Part shown: piece after piece, positions 51,247 through 60,155 of the stretch
Layout of the letters: each line of letters begins with the position of its first letter
How positions within the stretch are numbered: position 1 is the stretch's first letter
NCBI RefSeq assembly: GCF_026625705.1
Contig: NZ_CP113059.1
Span: 1-64,000 of the forward strand
DNA length: 64,000 bases
Source of the DNA: Pedobacter sp. SL55
GTDB taxonomy: Bacteria; Bacteroidota; Bacteroidia; Sphingobacteriales; Sphingobacteriaceae
Direction: 5' to 3'
Made by a program: the position numbers and the translations under genes
Notes under the pieces: generated by a model
What the model was told of the DNA's origin: nothing
What the model saw: only the letters and a program-made list of their open reading frames with translations
Databases searched by the model: none

Positions 51247-52617
51247 CTATTTATTCAATTCCGCAAAGTATTTATGGAACAAAGGCAAAGTTTCTATTCC
51301 TTTGTAATAGTTATAAATGTCGTATTTTTCGTTTGGCGAGTGTAGTGCATCACTATCTAAACCAAAGCCAAACAATACCGATTTAATACCCAATACATCT
51401 TCAAACAATGCTACAATTGGAATACTGCCACCGCCACGAGTAGGAATTGGCTTTTTACCAAAACTATCTTCAATAGCTTTTTCGGCAGCACGATAGGCAA
51501 CGCTATCTGTTGGCGTTACCACCGGCTCGCCACCATGATGAGGCGTTACCGTAACTTTTACTCCTTTTGGCGCAATCTTTTCAAAGTGTTTGGCAAAGAT
51601 CTCACTAATTTCGTCCGAATTTTGGTTAGGCACCAAACGCATAGAAATTTTAGCATTGGCCTTGCTTGGCAATACCGTTTTAGCGCCTTCGCCAATGTAG
51701 CCGCTCCAAATACCATTTACCTCTAAAGTTGGTCTTGTACCAGTACGCTCTAAGGTAGAATAGCCTTTTTCGCCCCACTCGGCATCAATAGCTAAATCTT
51801 TTTTATATTCTTCCAAATCAAATGGCGCAGAGTTTAATGCTGCTTTTTCGGCATCGCTTAACTCAACAACCTTATCGTAAAATTCTGGAATAGTGATGTG
51901 GTTATTCTCATCGTGCAAAGAGGCAATCATTTTACAAAGAATAGTAGCTGGATTAGCCACTGCACCGCCATAAACGCCAGAGTGTAAATCTCTATTTGGG
52001 CCTACCACTTCAACTTCCATATAAGCCAAACCACGCAATCCCGTTTCTATCGAAGGGTTTTCCATACTGATCATCGAAGTATCAGAAATCAAAACCACAT
52101 CAGCTTTTAAGCGCTCTGTATTTGCTTTCACGAAAATACCAAGATTTGCAGAGCCCACTTCTTCTTCGCCCTCGATCATGAATTTTACGTTACAAGCCAA
52201 GGTATTGGTTTGCATCATCAGCTCAAATGCTTTAACGTGCATATAAAATTGGCCTTTATCATCGCAAGCACCGCGAGCATAAATTTTACCATCACGTACG
52301 GTTGGTTCAAATGGAGGCGTGTGCCATAATTCCAACGGATCTGCTGGTTGTACATCATAGTGCCCGTAAATTAAAACCGTTGGCAAACTAGCATCTATAA
52401 TTTTTTCGCCATACACAATTGGGTAGCCTGCAGTTTCGCAAATCTCTACGTTATCTGCTCCAGCATCTTTCAATTTCTGAGCAACAAAATCGGCAGTTTT
52501 CAATACATCGCCTTTAAACTTAGGGTCGGCACTTACCGAAGGAAAACGCAACAACTCAAAAAGCTCGTCTAAAAAACGTTGCTTGTTATCTTCTACATAT
52601 TTCTTTATCTCTTGCAT
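51247..52617 (-). CDS. M20-family dipeptidase
   Basis: A 456-residue zinc peptidase. LIYGHYDVQPADP holds the first metal His and Asp, GACDDKGQFYMH the bridging Asp, and MIEGEEEVGSANL the catalytic Glu. The bacterial exopeptidase domain lies in the middle (about 205-360). No signal peptide is seen, so it acts in the cytoplasm on dipeptides. I chose ATG 52617 (MQEIKKYVEDN) over the in-frame TTG at 52638. TATATTTG at 52643-52636 on its strand matches the -7 consensus, giving a short leader. Confidence 0.92.
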   Translation of the reverse strand: MQEIKKYVEDNKQRFLDELFELLRFPSVSADPKFKGDVLKTADFVAQKLKDAGADNVEICETAGYPIVYGEKIIDASLPTVLIYGHYDVQPADPLELWHTPPFEPTVRDGKIYARGACDDKGQFYMHVKAFELMMQTNTLACNVKFMIEGEEEVGSANLGIFVKANTERLKADVVLISDTSMISMENPSIETGLRGLAYMEVEVVGPNRDLHSGVYGGAVANPATILCKMIASLHDENNHITIPEFYDKVVELSDAEKAALNSAPFDLEEYKKDLAIDAEWGEKGYSTLERTGTRPTLEVNGIWSGYIGEGAKTVLPSKANAKISMRLVPNQNSDEISEIFAKHFEKIAPKGVKVTVTPHHGGEPVVTPTDSVAYRAAEKAIEDSFGKKPIPTRGGGSIPIVALFEDVLGIKSVLFGFGLDSDALHSPNEKYDIYNYYKGIETLPLFHKYFAELNK

Positions 52618-52750
52618 AAGATTTATATTTTGCTGCAAATATAGGGATTTTGAAAAGAGCTAACGATTTAAAACACCGATAAAAAACTTATGATACTGAC
52701 CTAACAAAGCTTGGTTTTTATTACTTTTACCTATCATAAAATATGATTTC

Positions 52751-53707
52751 ATGAAAAAGCTTGTTATATATCTGTTGCTTATTTGCGTTGCTGTGGTGTG
52801 TTCGTCGTGGGGCTTTTTTTCGCATAAGCGGATAAACCAATTGGCTATTTTTACTTTGCCCGAAGGGATGGTTGGTTTTTACAAGAACAACCACAAATAC
52901 ATTACCGAACACGCCGTAGACCCCGATAAACGACGTTATGCAGATACCGCCGAAGCACCTAGACATTTCATTGATGTAGAAAACTACGAAAGCAACATTG
53001 ACAGCATACCCGAAAAATGGAACGATGCCGTAAAAAAATATGGCGAAAAACATCTCGCTAAAGAAGGTATTGTGCCTTGGCACATACAACGGGTTTATTA
53101 CAACTTGGTTAGGGCATTTAAGGAACGCGACTCGGCAAGAATTTTGCGTTACTCTACCGATCTTGGGCATTACATAGGCGATGCACACGTACCCTTGCAC
53201 ACCACACGCAACTATAATGGGCAGCTCACTAACCAAACTGGCATACATGGCTTTTGGGAAAGCAGGGTGCCGGAGCTTTTCTCGAAAGACTATAATCTCT
53301 TAGTGGGCAAAGCCAGCTACATAGAAGACCCACTTAAAGAGGCATGGAAAATTGTAAAAAACTCGCATACGATGGTAGATACCGTACTTAGCTTTGAAAA
53401 AAAACTAAGTGAAACTTTTCCGGCAGACCAAAAGTATGATTTCTCTATGCGTGGAAAAAACGTAATGAAACAATATTCCGTAGCCTACACCAAAGCTTAT
53501 CAAGATATGATGAATGGCATGGTAGAGCGACAAATGAAGTCATCAATTATTAAGGTAGGCTCGTTTTGGTACTCTGCCTGGATAGACGCCGGCCAGCCCG
53601 ATTTGAGAAATATGATTAGAATTGAAGCTACCATTGAAGATAAAAAACAAACAGAAAAGATAGACCAAAAGTACCAAGAAGGTAAAATTATTGGCAGGGA
53701 GTTTTAA
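52751..53707 (+). CDS. Zinc-dependent S1/P1 nuclease/phospholipase C-like protein
   Basis: A 318-residue exported protein. After the signal sequence comes SSWGFFSHKRINQLAIF, where the Trp and His are typical zinc ligands of the S1/P1 nuclease and phospholipase C fold. Further ligands are in YSTDLGHYIGDAHVPLHT and TGIHGFWESRVPE. The fold is all-helical with three zinc ions. Whether it cuts nucleic acids or phospholipids cannot be decided. The C-terminal 40 residues are charged helix (KKQTEKIDQKYQEGK). It starts at ATG 52751. Confidence 0.85.
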   Translation: MKKLVIYLLLICVAVVCSSWGFFSHKRINQLAIFTLPEGMVGFYKNNHKYITEHAVDPDKRRYADTAEAPRHFIDVENYESNIDSIPEKWNDAVKKYGEKHLAKEGIVPWHIQRVYYNLVRAFKERDSARILRYSTDLGHYIGDAHVPLHTTRNYNGQLTNQTGIHGFWESRVPELFSKDYNLLVGKASYIEDPLKEAWKIVKNSHTMVDTVLSFEKKLSETFPADQKYDFSMRGKNVMKQYSVAYTKAYQDMMNGMVERQMKSSIIKVGSFWYSAWIDAGQPDLRNMIRIEATIEDKKQTEKIDQKYQEGKIIGREF

Positions 53708-53785
53708 CTGGAATTGGGTTAATTGGTTAACTGTTGAACTGGTTAATTGCGACCGCTAAGCCAATCATTAATTTAAGGAACTTTA

Positions 53786-53866
53786 TGTCAGTCTGAGCTT
53801 GTCGAAGACTTTTTCTAGCAGTCGAAAACCCCAAAATATTTGTCCTTCGACAGGCTCAGGATGACA
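53786..53866. repeat. Dispersed palindromic repeat (GAGCTTGTCGAAG family)
   Basis: TGTCAGTCTGAGCTTGTCGA and AG pair with CTTCGACAGGCTCAGGATGA and CA with a few mismatches. It has the same core as the element at 38539-38604, with a longer interior. Confidence 0.8.
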
Positions 53867-53993
53867 ATATTCTAGGTTTTTCTCTTTAACTTAATGAACA
53901 TTAATTGCTACACTTTACGATGTGCTGATAGTTAATGATTAAAACTCTCAGCCAATTAATAGTTAACGAATTATGGGTCTTAATCTTGACTAA

Positions 53994-54061
53994 CTGACCC
54001 TGAAATAAATTCAGGGTGACTGTACGAGCAGTTCATCATGCTGAATTTATTTCAGCATCAG
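53994..54061. repeat. Tandem pair of palindromes
   Basis: The left half ACCCTGAA-ATAAA-TTCAGGGT and the right half ATGCTGAA-TTTAT-TTCAGCAT are each palindromic, about 20 bases apart. They share the TGAAATAAATTCA core. It is probably a compound of two related elements. Confidence 0.75.
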
Positions 54062-54179
54062 CTTTTAGGTTTATTTTTGAAAATCACATTTTCGGTATAA
54101 ACATTTAACTTTCTGATAAACAGTTAAAAACATCCATAACTAACGTAAGTTAACCGATTAAACAAATCAACGATTAAAC

Positions 54180-54857
54180 CTACTTAATTTCTTCTTCTAT
54201 TTGTTGCTCCACAGGTTTTTTAGAGAAAAGCGATTTGAGAGCTCCATAAATTACTGGCACAAAAGTACCTACGGCAATAATCAATACTAAGATTTCGAAA
54301 TTCTTTTCTACAAAAGGAATTTTACCTAATAAATAGCCGGCAAACAACAAACTGGCAATCCAACCAATACCACCTACAATGTTATAAAATTGAAATTTAC
54401 CTATAGACATTCTGGCTGCACCAGCCACAAACGGCGCAATGGTTCTTACAATTGGTAAAAAACGGCTAAAAACAATTGCTTTTGCTCCGTGTTTCTCGAA
54501 ATACGCATGAGACTGATGGTAATATTTTAGCTTTAAAATTTTATTATTTTCCTTAAAAACCTTAATACCAAAATACTTACCTAATTGATAATTAAGCGAA
54601 TTGCCTAAAATAGCCGCAGCAATTAGTATCAGGAGCATAAACCAAATGTTTAAACCTGTTCCTTCGCCAGCAACCAAGGCGCCCACGGCAAACAACATCG
54701 AATCTCCAGGTAAAAATGGCGTTACTACAAATCCTGTTTCTGCAAAAATAATCATGAATAGAATGAGGTAAGTCCACGTTCTATACTCTTGCATAATTTG
54801 CTCTAAAGTATCTTTTGTATTGGTAAGTAGCTGTACAAGTAAATCGAAAAATTCCAC
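54180..54857 (-). CDS. DedA/VTT-domain membrane protein
   Basis: A 225-residue inner-membrane protein with about five membrane segments. FVVTPFLPGDSMLFAVGAL and FSRFLPIVRTIAPFVAGAA are the two reentrant/amphipathic motifs of DedA (VTT) proteins, which act in phospholipid (undecaprenyl phosphate) recycling across the membrane in characterised members. The acidic tail (EEEIK) is cytoplasmic. It starts at ATG 54857. TACTTTTG at 54882-54875 on its strand matches the -7 consensus. Confidence 0.93.
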   Translation of the reverse strand: MEFFDLLVQLLTNTKDTLEQIMQEYRTWTYLILFMIIFAETGFVVTPFLPGDSMLFAVGALVAGEGTGLNIWFMLLILIAAAILGNSLNYQLGKYFGIKVFKENNKILKLKYYHQSHAYFEKHGAKAIVFSRFLPIVRTIAPFVAGAARMSIGKFQFYNIVGGIGWIASLLFAGYLLGKIPFVEKNFEILVLIIAVGTFVPVIYGALKSLFSKKPVEQQIEEEIK

Positions 54858-54930
54858 TGTTTTTTATTTTTTCACAAAAGTAAGGATATCGTTTAGATAA
54901 ACACCTAATTTTTAAAATATGACTGCAATT

Positions 54931-54969
54931 AAATAAAAATGTCCCGATTTGGTCGGGACATTTTTATTT
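54931..54969. terminator. Hairpin between DedA promoter region and dnaN end, terminator-like
   Basis: AAATAAAAATGTCCCGA and TCGGGACATTTTTATTT form a perfect 17-bp stem with a 5-base loop and A/T-runs on both sides. It most likely terminates dnaN transcription on the minus strand, with dnaN ending at 55042. Confidence 0.85.
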
Positions 54970-54972
54970 AAA

Positions 54973-55036
54973 GTTGCGGGTTATGAGTTACGTGTTATGG
55001 GACTAGACTGATAACCCAGAACTCATAACCCGTAAC
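54973..55036. repeat. Palindromic repeat after dnaN
   Basis: GTTGCGGGTTATGAGTT and AACTCATAACCCGTAAC pair over 17 bases with one mismatch; inner GTTAT/ATAAC extends it. It is a small palindromic spacer element, different in sequence from the other families in the window. Confidence 0.75.
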
Positions 55037-55041
55037 AAGTT

Positions 55042-56166
55042 TTAATAACTATTATTCAACATTACCGGCATTACCAACATCAATACATCCTCATTTTCAT
55101 CGTTAGTTTGAGGAATCAACAAACCTGCTCTGTTTGGCGTAGAAAGTTCTAAAGTAACTTCTTCGCCACTTAAATTGTTTAACATTTCAATTAAGAAACG
55201 GGCGTTGAAACCAATTTCTAAATCTTCGCCATCATATTGGCAGCTTAAACGCTCGTGAGCTTCGTTAGCAAAATCTAAATCTTCGGAAGAAATATTTAAC
55301 TCGCTACCGTTAATTTTTAAACGAACCTGGTGTGTAGTTTTATTAGCAAAAATAACTACCCTACGTAACGTATTTAAGAACAAAGCCCTATCAATTACCA
55401 ATTTATTAGGGTTATTTGCAGGTATTACTGCTTCGTAATCTGGGTAACGCTCATCAATTAAACGGCAAATTAAATTGATATTTTCGAACTTGAAAAATGC
55501 ACTGGTAGCGTTGTAATCAACCGATACATTTACATCGGTATTTGGTAAAGCAGCCTTTAACAAGGTCAATGCTTTTTTAGGCAAAATAAACGAAGAAGCT
55601 TTCTCAGCCTTGCTATCATTTCTTCTATAACGTACTAATTTATGTGCATCTGTAGCTACAAAAGTGATATTTTGCGGAGACAATTGGCAAAACACACCAG
55701 TCATTGCCGGGCGAAGTTCATCGTTACTTACTGCAAAAATGGTTTTGGTTATTGCTTCACTTAAAACCGTTGCTGGTAAATTAACCGAAGAGGCATTGTC
55801 TACCACCGGAATTTTAGGAAAATCATCACCATTTTCGCCACTTAACTTATATTTTCCGTCGCCTGCACTAATCTCTATAGCAAAATTATTATCATCTACA
55901 TGAAAAGTAATAGGCTGATCTGGCAAGGTTTTCAACGTATCTAACAAAATTCTAGATGGAACCGCAACCTTACCTTCTTCCTTAGATTCTACAGGCAAAG
56001 AAGTGGTCATGCTAGTCTGTAAATCGGTTGCAGAGATAGTTAAATTTCCCTCTTTAATTTCAAACAGGAAATTTTCCAAGATAGGCAATACCGTGCTGCT
56101 ACTCGAAGCACCATTAACGGTTTGTAAATGTTTTAATAATGTCGATGTGGATACTATAAATCTCAT
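55042..56166 (-). CDS. dnaN: DNA polymerase III subunit beta (sliding clamp)
   Basis: A 374-residue protein forming the dimeric ring that holds DNA polymerase on DNA. Three clamp domains are seen: MRFIVSTSTLLKHLQTVNGA at the start, the middle domain with LRPAMTGVFCQL, and the C-terminal end LMVMPVMLNNSY, with the MPVM motif typical of clamps. dnaA or recF are not adjacent, as is usual in Bacteroidota. It starts at ATG 56166. Confidence 0.97.
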   Translation of the reverse strand: MRFIVSTSTLLKHLQTVNGASSSSTVLPILENFLFEIKEGNLTISATDLQTSMTTSLPVESKEEGKVAVPSRILLDTLKTLPDQPITFHVDDNNFAIEISAGDGKYKLSGENGDDFPKIPVVDNASSVNLPATVLSEAITKTIFAVSNDELRPAMTGVFCQLSPQNITFVATDAHKLVRYRRNDSKAEKASSFILPKKALTLLKAALPNTDVNVSVDYNATSAFFKFENINLICRLIDERYPDYEAVIPANNPNKLVIDRALFLNTLRRVVIFANKTTHQVRLKINGSELNISSEDLDFANEAHERLSCQYDGEDLEIGFNARFLIEMLNNLSGEEVTLELSTPNRAGLLIPQTNDENEDVLMLVMPVMLNNSY

Positions 56167-56185
56167 AGCTTGTTTTATATAGACT

Positions 56186-56193
56186 CAAAAGTA
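56186..56193 (-). promoter_or_regulatory. Candidate dnaN -7 promoter element
   Basis: TACTTTTG on the minus strand fits TAnnTTTG and lies 19 bases before the dnaN start. No TTG is found at the expected -33 distance. Confidence 0.4.
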
Positions 56194-56199
56194 TGAAAA

Positions 56200-57906
56200 T
56201 TACCTTGCATACTTGTGCTTGCGGTAATAATGTTGAAAAATTGCAAAACATATTAACAACGCAATTGGCAATACCGTATTTACCAATTGCCACTTCGTTT
56301 TTTCTGTACGCACCAAGGTTTTATCCAATGGCCTTATGGTAACTTCTTTATTTCGCAGTGCGATTAAATTATCTTCGTTTGTAAAATAATCTACAATATT
56401 GAGCAGCAGCGCTTTGTTACCAAAATTTTGCTGCGTATACCTATCAAAACCAAGTGGAAAAGGCGAGCCATCTGCCGCCACTTGGTTACGGAAAATATCG
56501 CCATCGCCCAAAACGATCATTTTGGTGGGTTTACTTTGCGCAGGCAAATTAAATTTCTCTGTAATACCTTCGGGTATTGGCCTATTTAAAAATACCGATT
56601 TAAAATTACCTTCTAATAACACCCCCACGCTTTTAGGCACACTAGTAAACGCCTTCTGCGTAGGTTCTTCTTCTACCATTTGCAGGTTAAACATTTTAGG
56701 AGAAGTGTAAACCTTATTGTAAGGCGATGTGGTTAAAATGATCCGCTTGTTCACATTTTTACTCCCAATAGTATCTACGGTGCTCGCAAATTCAGCTTTA
56801 ATATTATCCAAATTCTTAACTACGTTATTGCTGGTATCGGGCAATAAAATTGGATAATACAACCACGGCGCCATCTGTATATCGCCCCTTGGTCCACCAG
56901 TAGCTATCGGTATTTCTGCACAATTTACATCCGCAATAATATCATAGTTTACACGAGCGCCGTACTCAAACAGCATATCGTCTAAATTAAGATTGTTGTT
57001 GGCAGCCATAAAAGATCTTCCGCTACGCAAACTATCCAGCTCCATACGTACCTGATCTATAGACCATAACACATGGCCGCCCTTCATCACAAAATAATTG
57101 ATTTTGTATTTCTGCGCTTCCGTAAATATCTTTAAAGGCTTGGCAATTACCAACATTTTTAAACTATCTAAACCTTGCTTGGTAATAGAATCTAAGTTTA
57201 CCCTACCCACCACATAACTATCAGCAAGCGCACTCATAGCATCAAATAAGTAAGCATCGCTCAGCTCTCCATTGCCTTCGGTAAAACCTATACGTGGGTT
57301 GTAACCAGAAATAACCTTTTTTAAGGATGAAGTAAATACATACTCCAAATTTTTGATGGAGTTATTGATGTTTTCCTCATAATTTGAAGCTTCGCCCCCT
57401 AAGTTTTGAAGCAATTTAACAGGCATACGCTTGCCATTGCTTTCTATTAAAGCCATCGGGAACACCAACTTTTCGGCAAATCCTGCATCGGTTTTAATAT
57501 TGATATTGGTAGGTTTAATGCCCACTTGGTACAACTGCTGCATTACCGTATCCTGTTCTGTTGCAGTTAACCCAGATATTGGATCTACAAAAACCACCTT
57601 AAAGTTTACATTAGCATAAGCCTTGTAATCGGCTAACATATCTTTAGTGGCGTTACGCAAGCGTTTAAAAGCTGCCGGCATATCTCCGTCTAAAAAAACG
57701 GTTACCAAAACATCATGCTTGTTGCTCTTTAAAACTTCTTTAGTTTTTTCGGTAAGCGTAAAGCGTTTTTCTTTGGTAAAATCTATTCTGGTGTAAACAA
57801 ACTGAGCCAAAACATTTATTAGCACCAATACCAAAACGAACAGCGAAAATCTAAGCCATCTAGTCTTTACTCCTTGTTCTTTGTTCCTTGCTCCCTTACC
57901 TACCAT
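56200..57906 (-). CDS. gldG: Gliding motility-associated ABC component GldG
   Basis: A 568-residue membrane-anchored protein of the ABC_transp_aux type. An N-terminal membrane segment near 18-38 (LRFSLFVLVLVLINVLAQFV) is followed by a large periplasmic domain (FTLTEKTKEVLKSN, IGFTEGNGELSDAYLFDA) and a C-terminal segment near 545-562. The first 15 residues (GKGARNKEQGVKTRW) match a dispersed repeat (see findings). The ATG 57906 start overlaps gldF by 7 bases. With GldF and GldA it forms an ABC complex needed for gliding in flavobacteria; in Pedobacter-like bacteria the role is less clear. Confidence 0.93.
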   Translation of the reverse strand: MVGKGARNKEQGVKTRWLRFSLFVLVLVLINVLAQFVYTRIDFTKEKRFTLTEKTKEVLKSNKHDVLVTVFLDGDMPAAFKRLRNATKDMLADYKAYANVNFKVVFVDPISGLTATEQDTVMQQLYQVGIKPTNINIKTDAGFAEKLVFPMALIESNGKRMPVKLLQNLGGEASNYEENINNSIKNLEYVFTSSLKKVISGYNPRIGFTEGNGELSDAYLFDAMSALADSYVVGRVNLDSITKQGLDSLKMLVIAKPLKIFTEAQKYKINYFVMKGGHVLWSIDQVRMELDSLRSGRSFMAANNNLNLDDMLFEYGARVNYDIIADVNCAEIPIATGGPRGDIQMAPWLYYPILLPDTSNNVVKNLDNIKAEFASTVDTIGSKNVNKRIILTTSPYNKVYTSPKMFNLQMVEEEPTQKAFTSVPKSVGVLLEGNFKSVFLNRPIPEGITEKFNLPAQSKPTKMIVLGDGDIFRNQVAADGSPFPLGFDRYTQQNFGNKALLLNIVDYFTNEDNLIALRNKEVTIRPLDKTLVRTEKTKWQLVNTVLPIALLICFAIFQHYYRKHKYAR

Positions 57907-58628
57907 TTTCTACCTCCTATTGCCAACTTGGTTAAACCTAAAAACAAGGCCACAAAAGTGATGAAATAAACCAGATCTCTAGTGTCTAAAACTCCTCTAC
58001 TGATAGATTGGTAATGCTCGTTAATCCCTAGATTTACTAAAGAGGTTGCTAAGCTTTCCAAAGCGGTAATTTTACTTAGCGAATCGAAACCACTGTAAGC
58101 AAAAAAGCACAAAAATACCGCTACCGCAAAAGCAATGATCTGATTTTTTGTAATGGACGAAGCAAAAACGCCGATGGCCGTAAACGCACTCCCTAACAAG
58201 AACAAGCCTATGTACGAACCAATTACCGCTCCAGCATCTATATTTCCTTTGGGCAAACCTAATTGCGAAATGCTGTAGTAGTACACCAAAGTGGGCAGCA
58301 AAGAAAAAAGTACCAAAACCATACAGGCCAAATACTTGGCCAAAATAATTTGCATATCAGTAAGTGGCCGTGTAGCTAACAACACATAAGTGCCTTCTTT
58401 TCTTTCTTCGGCAAAAGAACGCATAGTAATGGCCGAAATAAGGAACATAAACAGGTAAGGAACTAAGCTAAAGAAACCATCCATTTCGGCATAGCCGTAC
58501 TCTAAAATAGAGGTATCTGGAAAAAACCAAAACATTAAACCACAGGCCAGCAAAAATATGCCAATGGTAATGTAGGCCATAGCCGAACTGAGGAAACTGA
58601 ATAATTCTCTTTTAAATACTGCTAACAT
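57900..58628 (-). CDS. gldF: Gliding motility-associated ABC permease GldF
   Basis: A 242-residue ABC-2-type permease with about six membrane segments. The N terminus MLAVFKRELFSFLSSAMAY and the stretch RSFAEERKEGTYVLLATRPL are typical of this permease type. It overlaps gldG, so they are co-translated. The ATPase gldA lies 2.4 kb upstream on the same strand, separated by three barrel genes and a MITE. It starts at ATG 58628. Confidence 0.93.
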   Translation of the reverse strand: MLAVFKRELFSFLSSAMAYITIGIFLLACGLMFWFFPDTSILEYGYAEMDGFFSLVPYLFMFLISAITMRSFAEERKEGTYVLLATRPLTDMQIILAKYLACMVLVLFSLLPTLVYYYSISQLGLPKGNIDAGAVIGSYIGLFLLGSAFTAIGVFASSITKNQIIAFAVAVFLCFFAYSGFDSLSKITALESLATSLVNLGINEHYQSISRGVLDTRDLVYFITFVALFLGLTKLAIGGRKW

Positions 58629-58672
58629 GCTTTGGTATAGGATTGCCGAAGTTATACAATATCTGTTAAAAC

Positions 58673-58705
58673 AAAAAAGCCCTTCCGAAAAATCGGAACG
58701 GCTTT
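58673..58705 (-). terminator. Rho-independent terminator
   Basis: On the minus strand AAAGCCGTTCCGA and TCGGAAGGGCTTT pair, with a TTTT loop, followed by TTT. It lies 20 bases after the barrel gene at 58725 and isolates it from gldF. Confidence 0.87.
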
Positions 58706-58724
58706 AATTATTTTTTATTTCTTC

Positions 58725-59378
58725 TTAGAAGTTGAAGCCTAGGCCAACAGAGAAAACTTTGTTTTTGGTAGTGCCTTCGCTACTATTTTCTGTAGTGCTT
58801 AACCCTAAGCCATAGCCTGCGTGCAAATTTAGTCCATTGCTCAGTTTATATCCACCTAAGAAATTTAAACCAAACTCCATTCTTTTTAACTGCCCTTCCT
58901 CAGAACCAAATTCAGCATCTAATTTTTGATCTCCAGCTTTCATATTGGCAGACAAAGCATAAGCCGCATAAGGACCTGCACCTACAAAAAACTTTCCGGT
59001 GCCTGCATTAAAGTTTGCTAATAGATTTAAAGGAAGTTCTAAATAAGAATAATTAAACGTAACAGCATCAACTCCATCCAATTCTTCTGGATCAACACCA
59101 ATTTGTTCCACCATTTCACTAAGGTCGAATTTACCGCCTTTACCTACATAGGTTAAGCCTGGTTGAAAAGAGAAAATAGGTGAAATGTTAATATCTGCTA
59201 TACCACCTACATAAAACGATGTTTTAGATGAAGTATTTACCGAAATACCCATCGAAGAAAGAGTAATACTTGGAAAAGCAACACCAGCTTTAACTCCAAA
59301 AGAAACAGGTTTGTCTTGAGCGTTAACAGCAGTGGTTAAACCAGCTGCGAGCGTTAATAATAGAAAAATTTTTTTCAT
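58725..59378 (-). CDS. Outer membrane beta-barrel (porin-family) protein
   Basis: A 217-residue exported protein. The signal peptide ends AVNAQ. The mature chain PVSFGVKAGVAFPSITLS begins an eight-stranded barrel of the OMP_b-brl_2 type, with strands such as FSFQPGLTYVGKGGKFD and GKFFVGAGPYAAYAL, ending in FNF. Small barrels like this are common and of unknown role. It starts at ATG 59378; TAGTTTTG at 59426-59419 on its strand matches the -7 consensus. Confidence 0.87.
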   Translation of the reverse strand: MKKIFLLLTLAAGLTTAVNAQDKPVSFGVKAGVAFPSITLSSMGISVNTSSKTSFYVGGIADINISPIFSFQPGLTYVGKGGKFDLSEMVEQIGVDPEELDGVDAVTFNYSYLELPLNLLANFNAGTGKFFVGAGPYAAYALSANMKAGDQKLDAEFGSEEGQLKRMEFGLNFLGGYKLSNGLNLHAGYGLGLSTTENSSEGTTKNKVFSVGLGFNF

Positions 59379-59442
59379 TTTAATTTGATTATTTTTTTGA
59401 TTGTTAATTAATTAGATGCAAAACTATAAATTTAGTACAAAT

Positions 59443-59473
59443 AAAAAAGCCCAATTTTAAAAAACAGGGCTTT
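59443..59473 (-). terminator. Rho-independent terminator
   Basis: On the minus strand AAAGCCC pairs with GGGCTTT, then TTT, with a U/A-rich loop. It lies 27 bases after the barrel gene at 59500. Confidence 0.8.
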
Positions 59474-59499
59474 CATTATAATATTTTATAATTTATTGC

Positions 59500-60030
59500 T
59501 TATAGGCCGAACGCATAAGCCAATCTTAAGCCTACAAAAGATGAAGAACCATCTTTGGACCAAGTTTCATAACGTACACCAAAATCTAAGCTTGATTTAT
59601 CTGCCAATGAAAATGAAGCGCCTAAGCTAGGAGCATAAGCAAATGCAGTACCCATTCCTTCTTCTGTGGCAATTGCAGCACCTAATTCTGCAGCACCATA
59701 AAAGTTACCACCAAAGTAGTATTTACCACCTGCTTTCACTGGAATGAAGCCATAGCTAGTCTTTCCGCCAAACGCTTTAACTGCATCTTTTGTGTCTCCC
59801 GTTAACATGTTAGATAAATAACCTGCAGAACCAGTAATGTTAAATGATTTTGCAACTGGGTGCTCATACTGCAAAGATCCTCCTACAATCATATTGTCTT
59901 CAGAACCTTCTCCTGTAGGAAAACCAAATTCAGCACCAATGCTTAATTTTCTAACTGCACCTTCTGTTTGCGCATTAGCAGCTAAACCTAAGCCAGCCAC
60001 AAGAGCAAATGATAATAATAATTTTTTCAT
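59500..60030 (-). CDS. Small outer membrane beta-barrel protein
   Basis: A 176-residue exported barrel. The signal peptide ends LAANAQ. Strands alternate as in AVRKLSIGAEFGFPTGEGSE and SLDFGVRYETWSKDG. The C-terminal end RLAYAFGL is close to that of the neighbour at 60156 (LKLGYVFGL), so the two are tandem paralogs. Function is unknown. It starts at ATG 60030. Confidence 0.83.
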   Translation of the reverse strand: MKKLLLSFALVAGLGLAANAQTEGAVRKLSIGAEFGFPTGEGSEDNMIVGGSLQYEHPVAKSFNITGSAGYLSNMLTGDTKDAVKAFGGKTSYGFIPVKAGGKYYFGGNFYGAAELGAAIATEEGMGTAFAYAPSLGASFSLADKSSLDFGVRYETWSKDGSSSFVGLRLAYAFGL

Positions 60031-60155
60031 TTTAAGTAATTTAAATTTGTTTTAATGATTAATAATCGCTCCAATAGAAGCAACAATACTGCCAATCGTT
60101 ACAAAAGCACATCAAAAAAATTACAAACAAATGAAAATCAGCGAAATATTTTTTA

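Larger units (their letters stand above)
53708..54179. other. Repeat-rich intergenic region
   Basis: No gene is supported. It holds two palindromic elements (53786-53866 and 53994-54061) and AT-rich sequence with repeated TTAAC motifs. It lies between convergent genes, a typical place for such elements. Confidence 0.6.
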
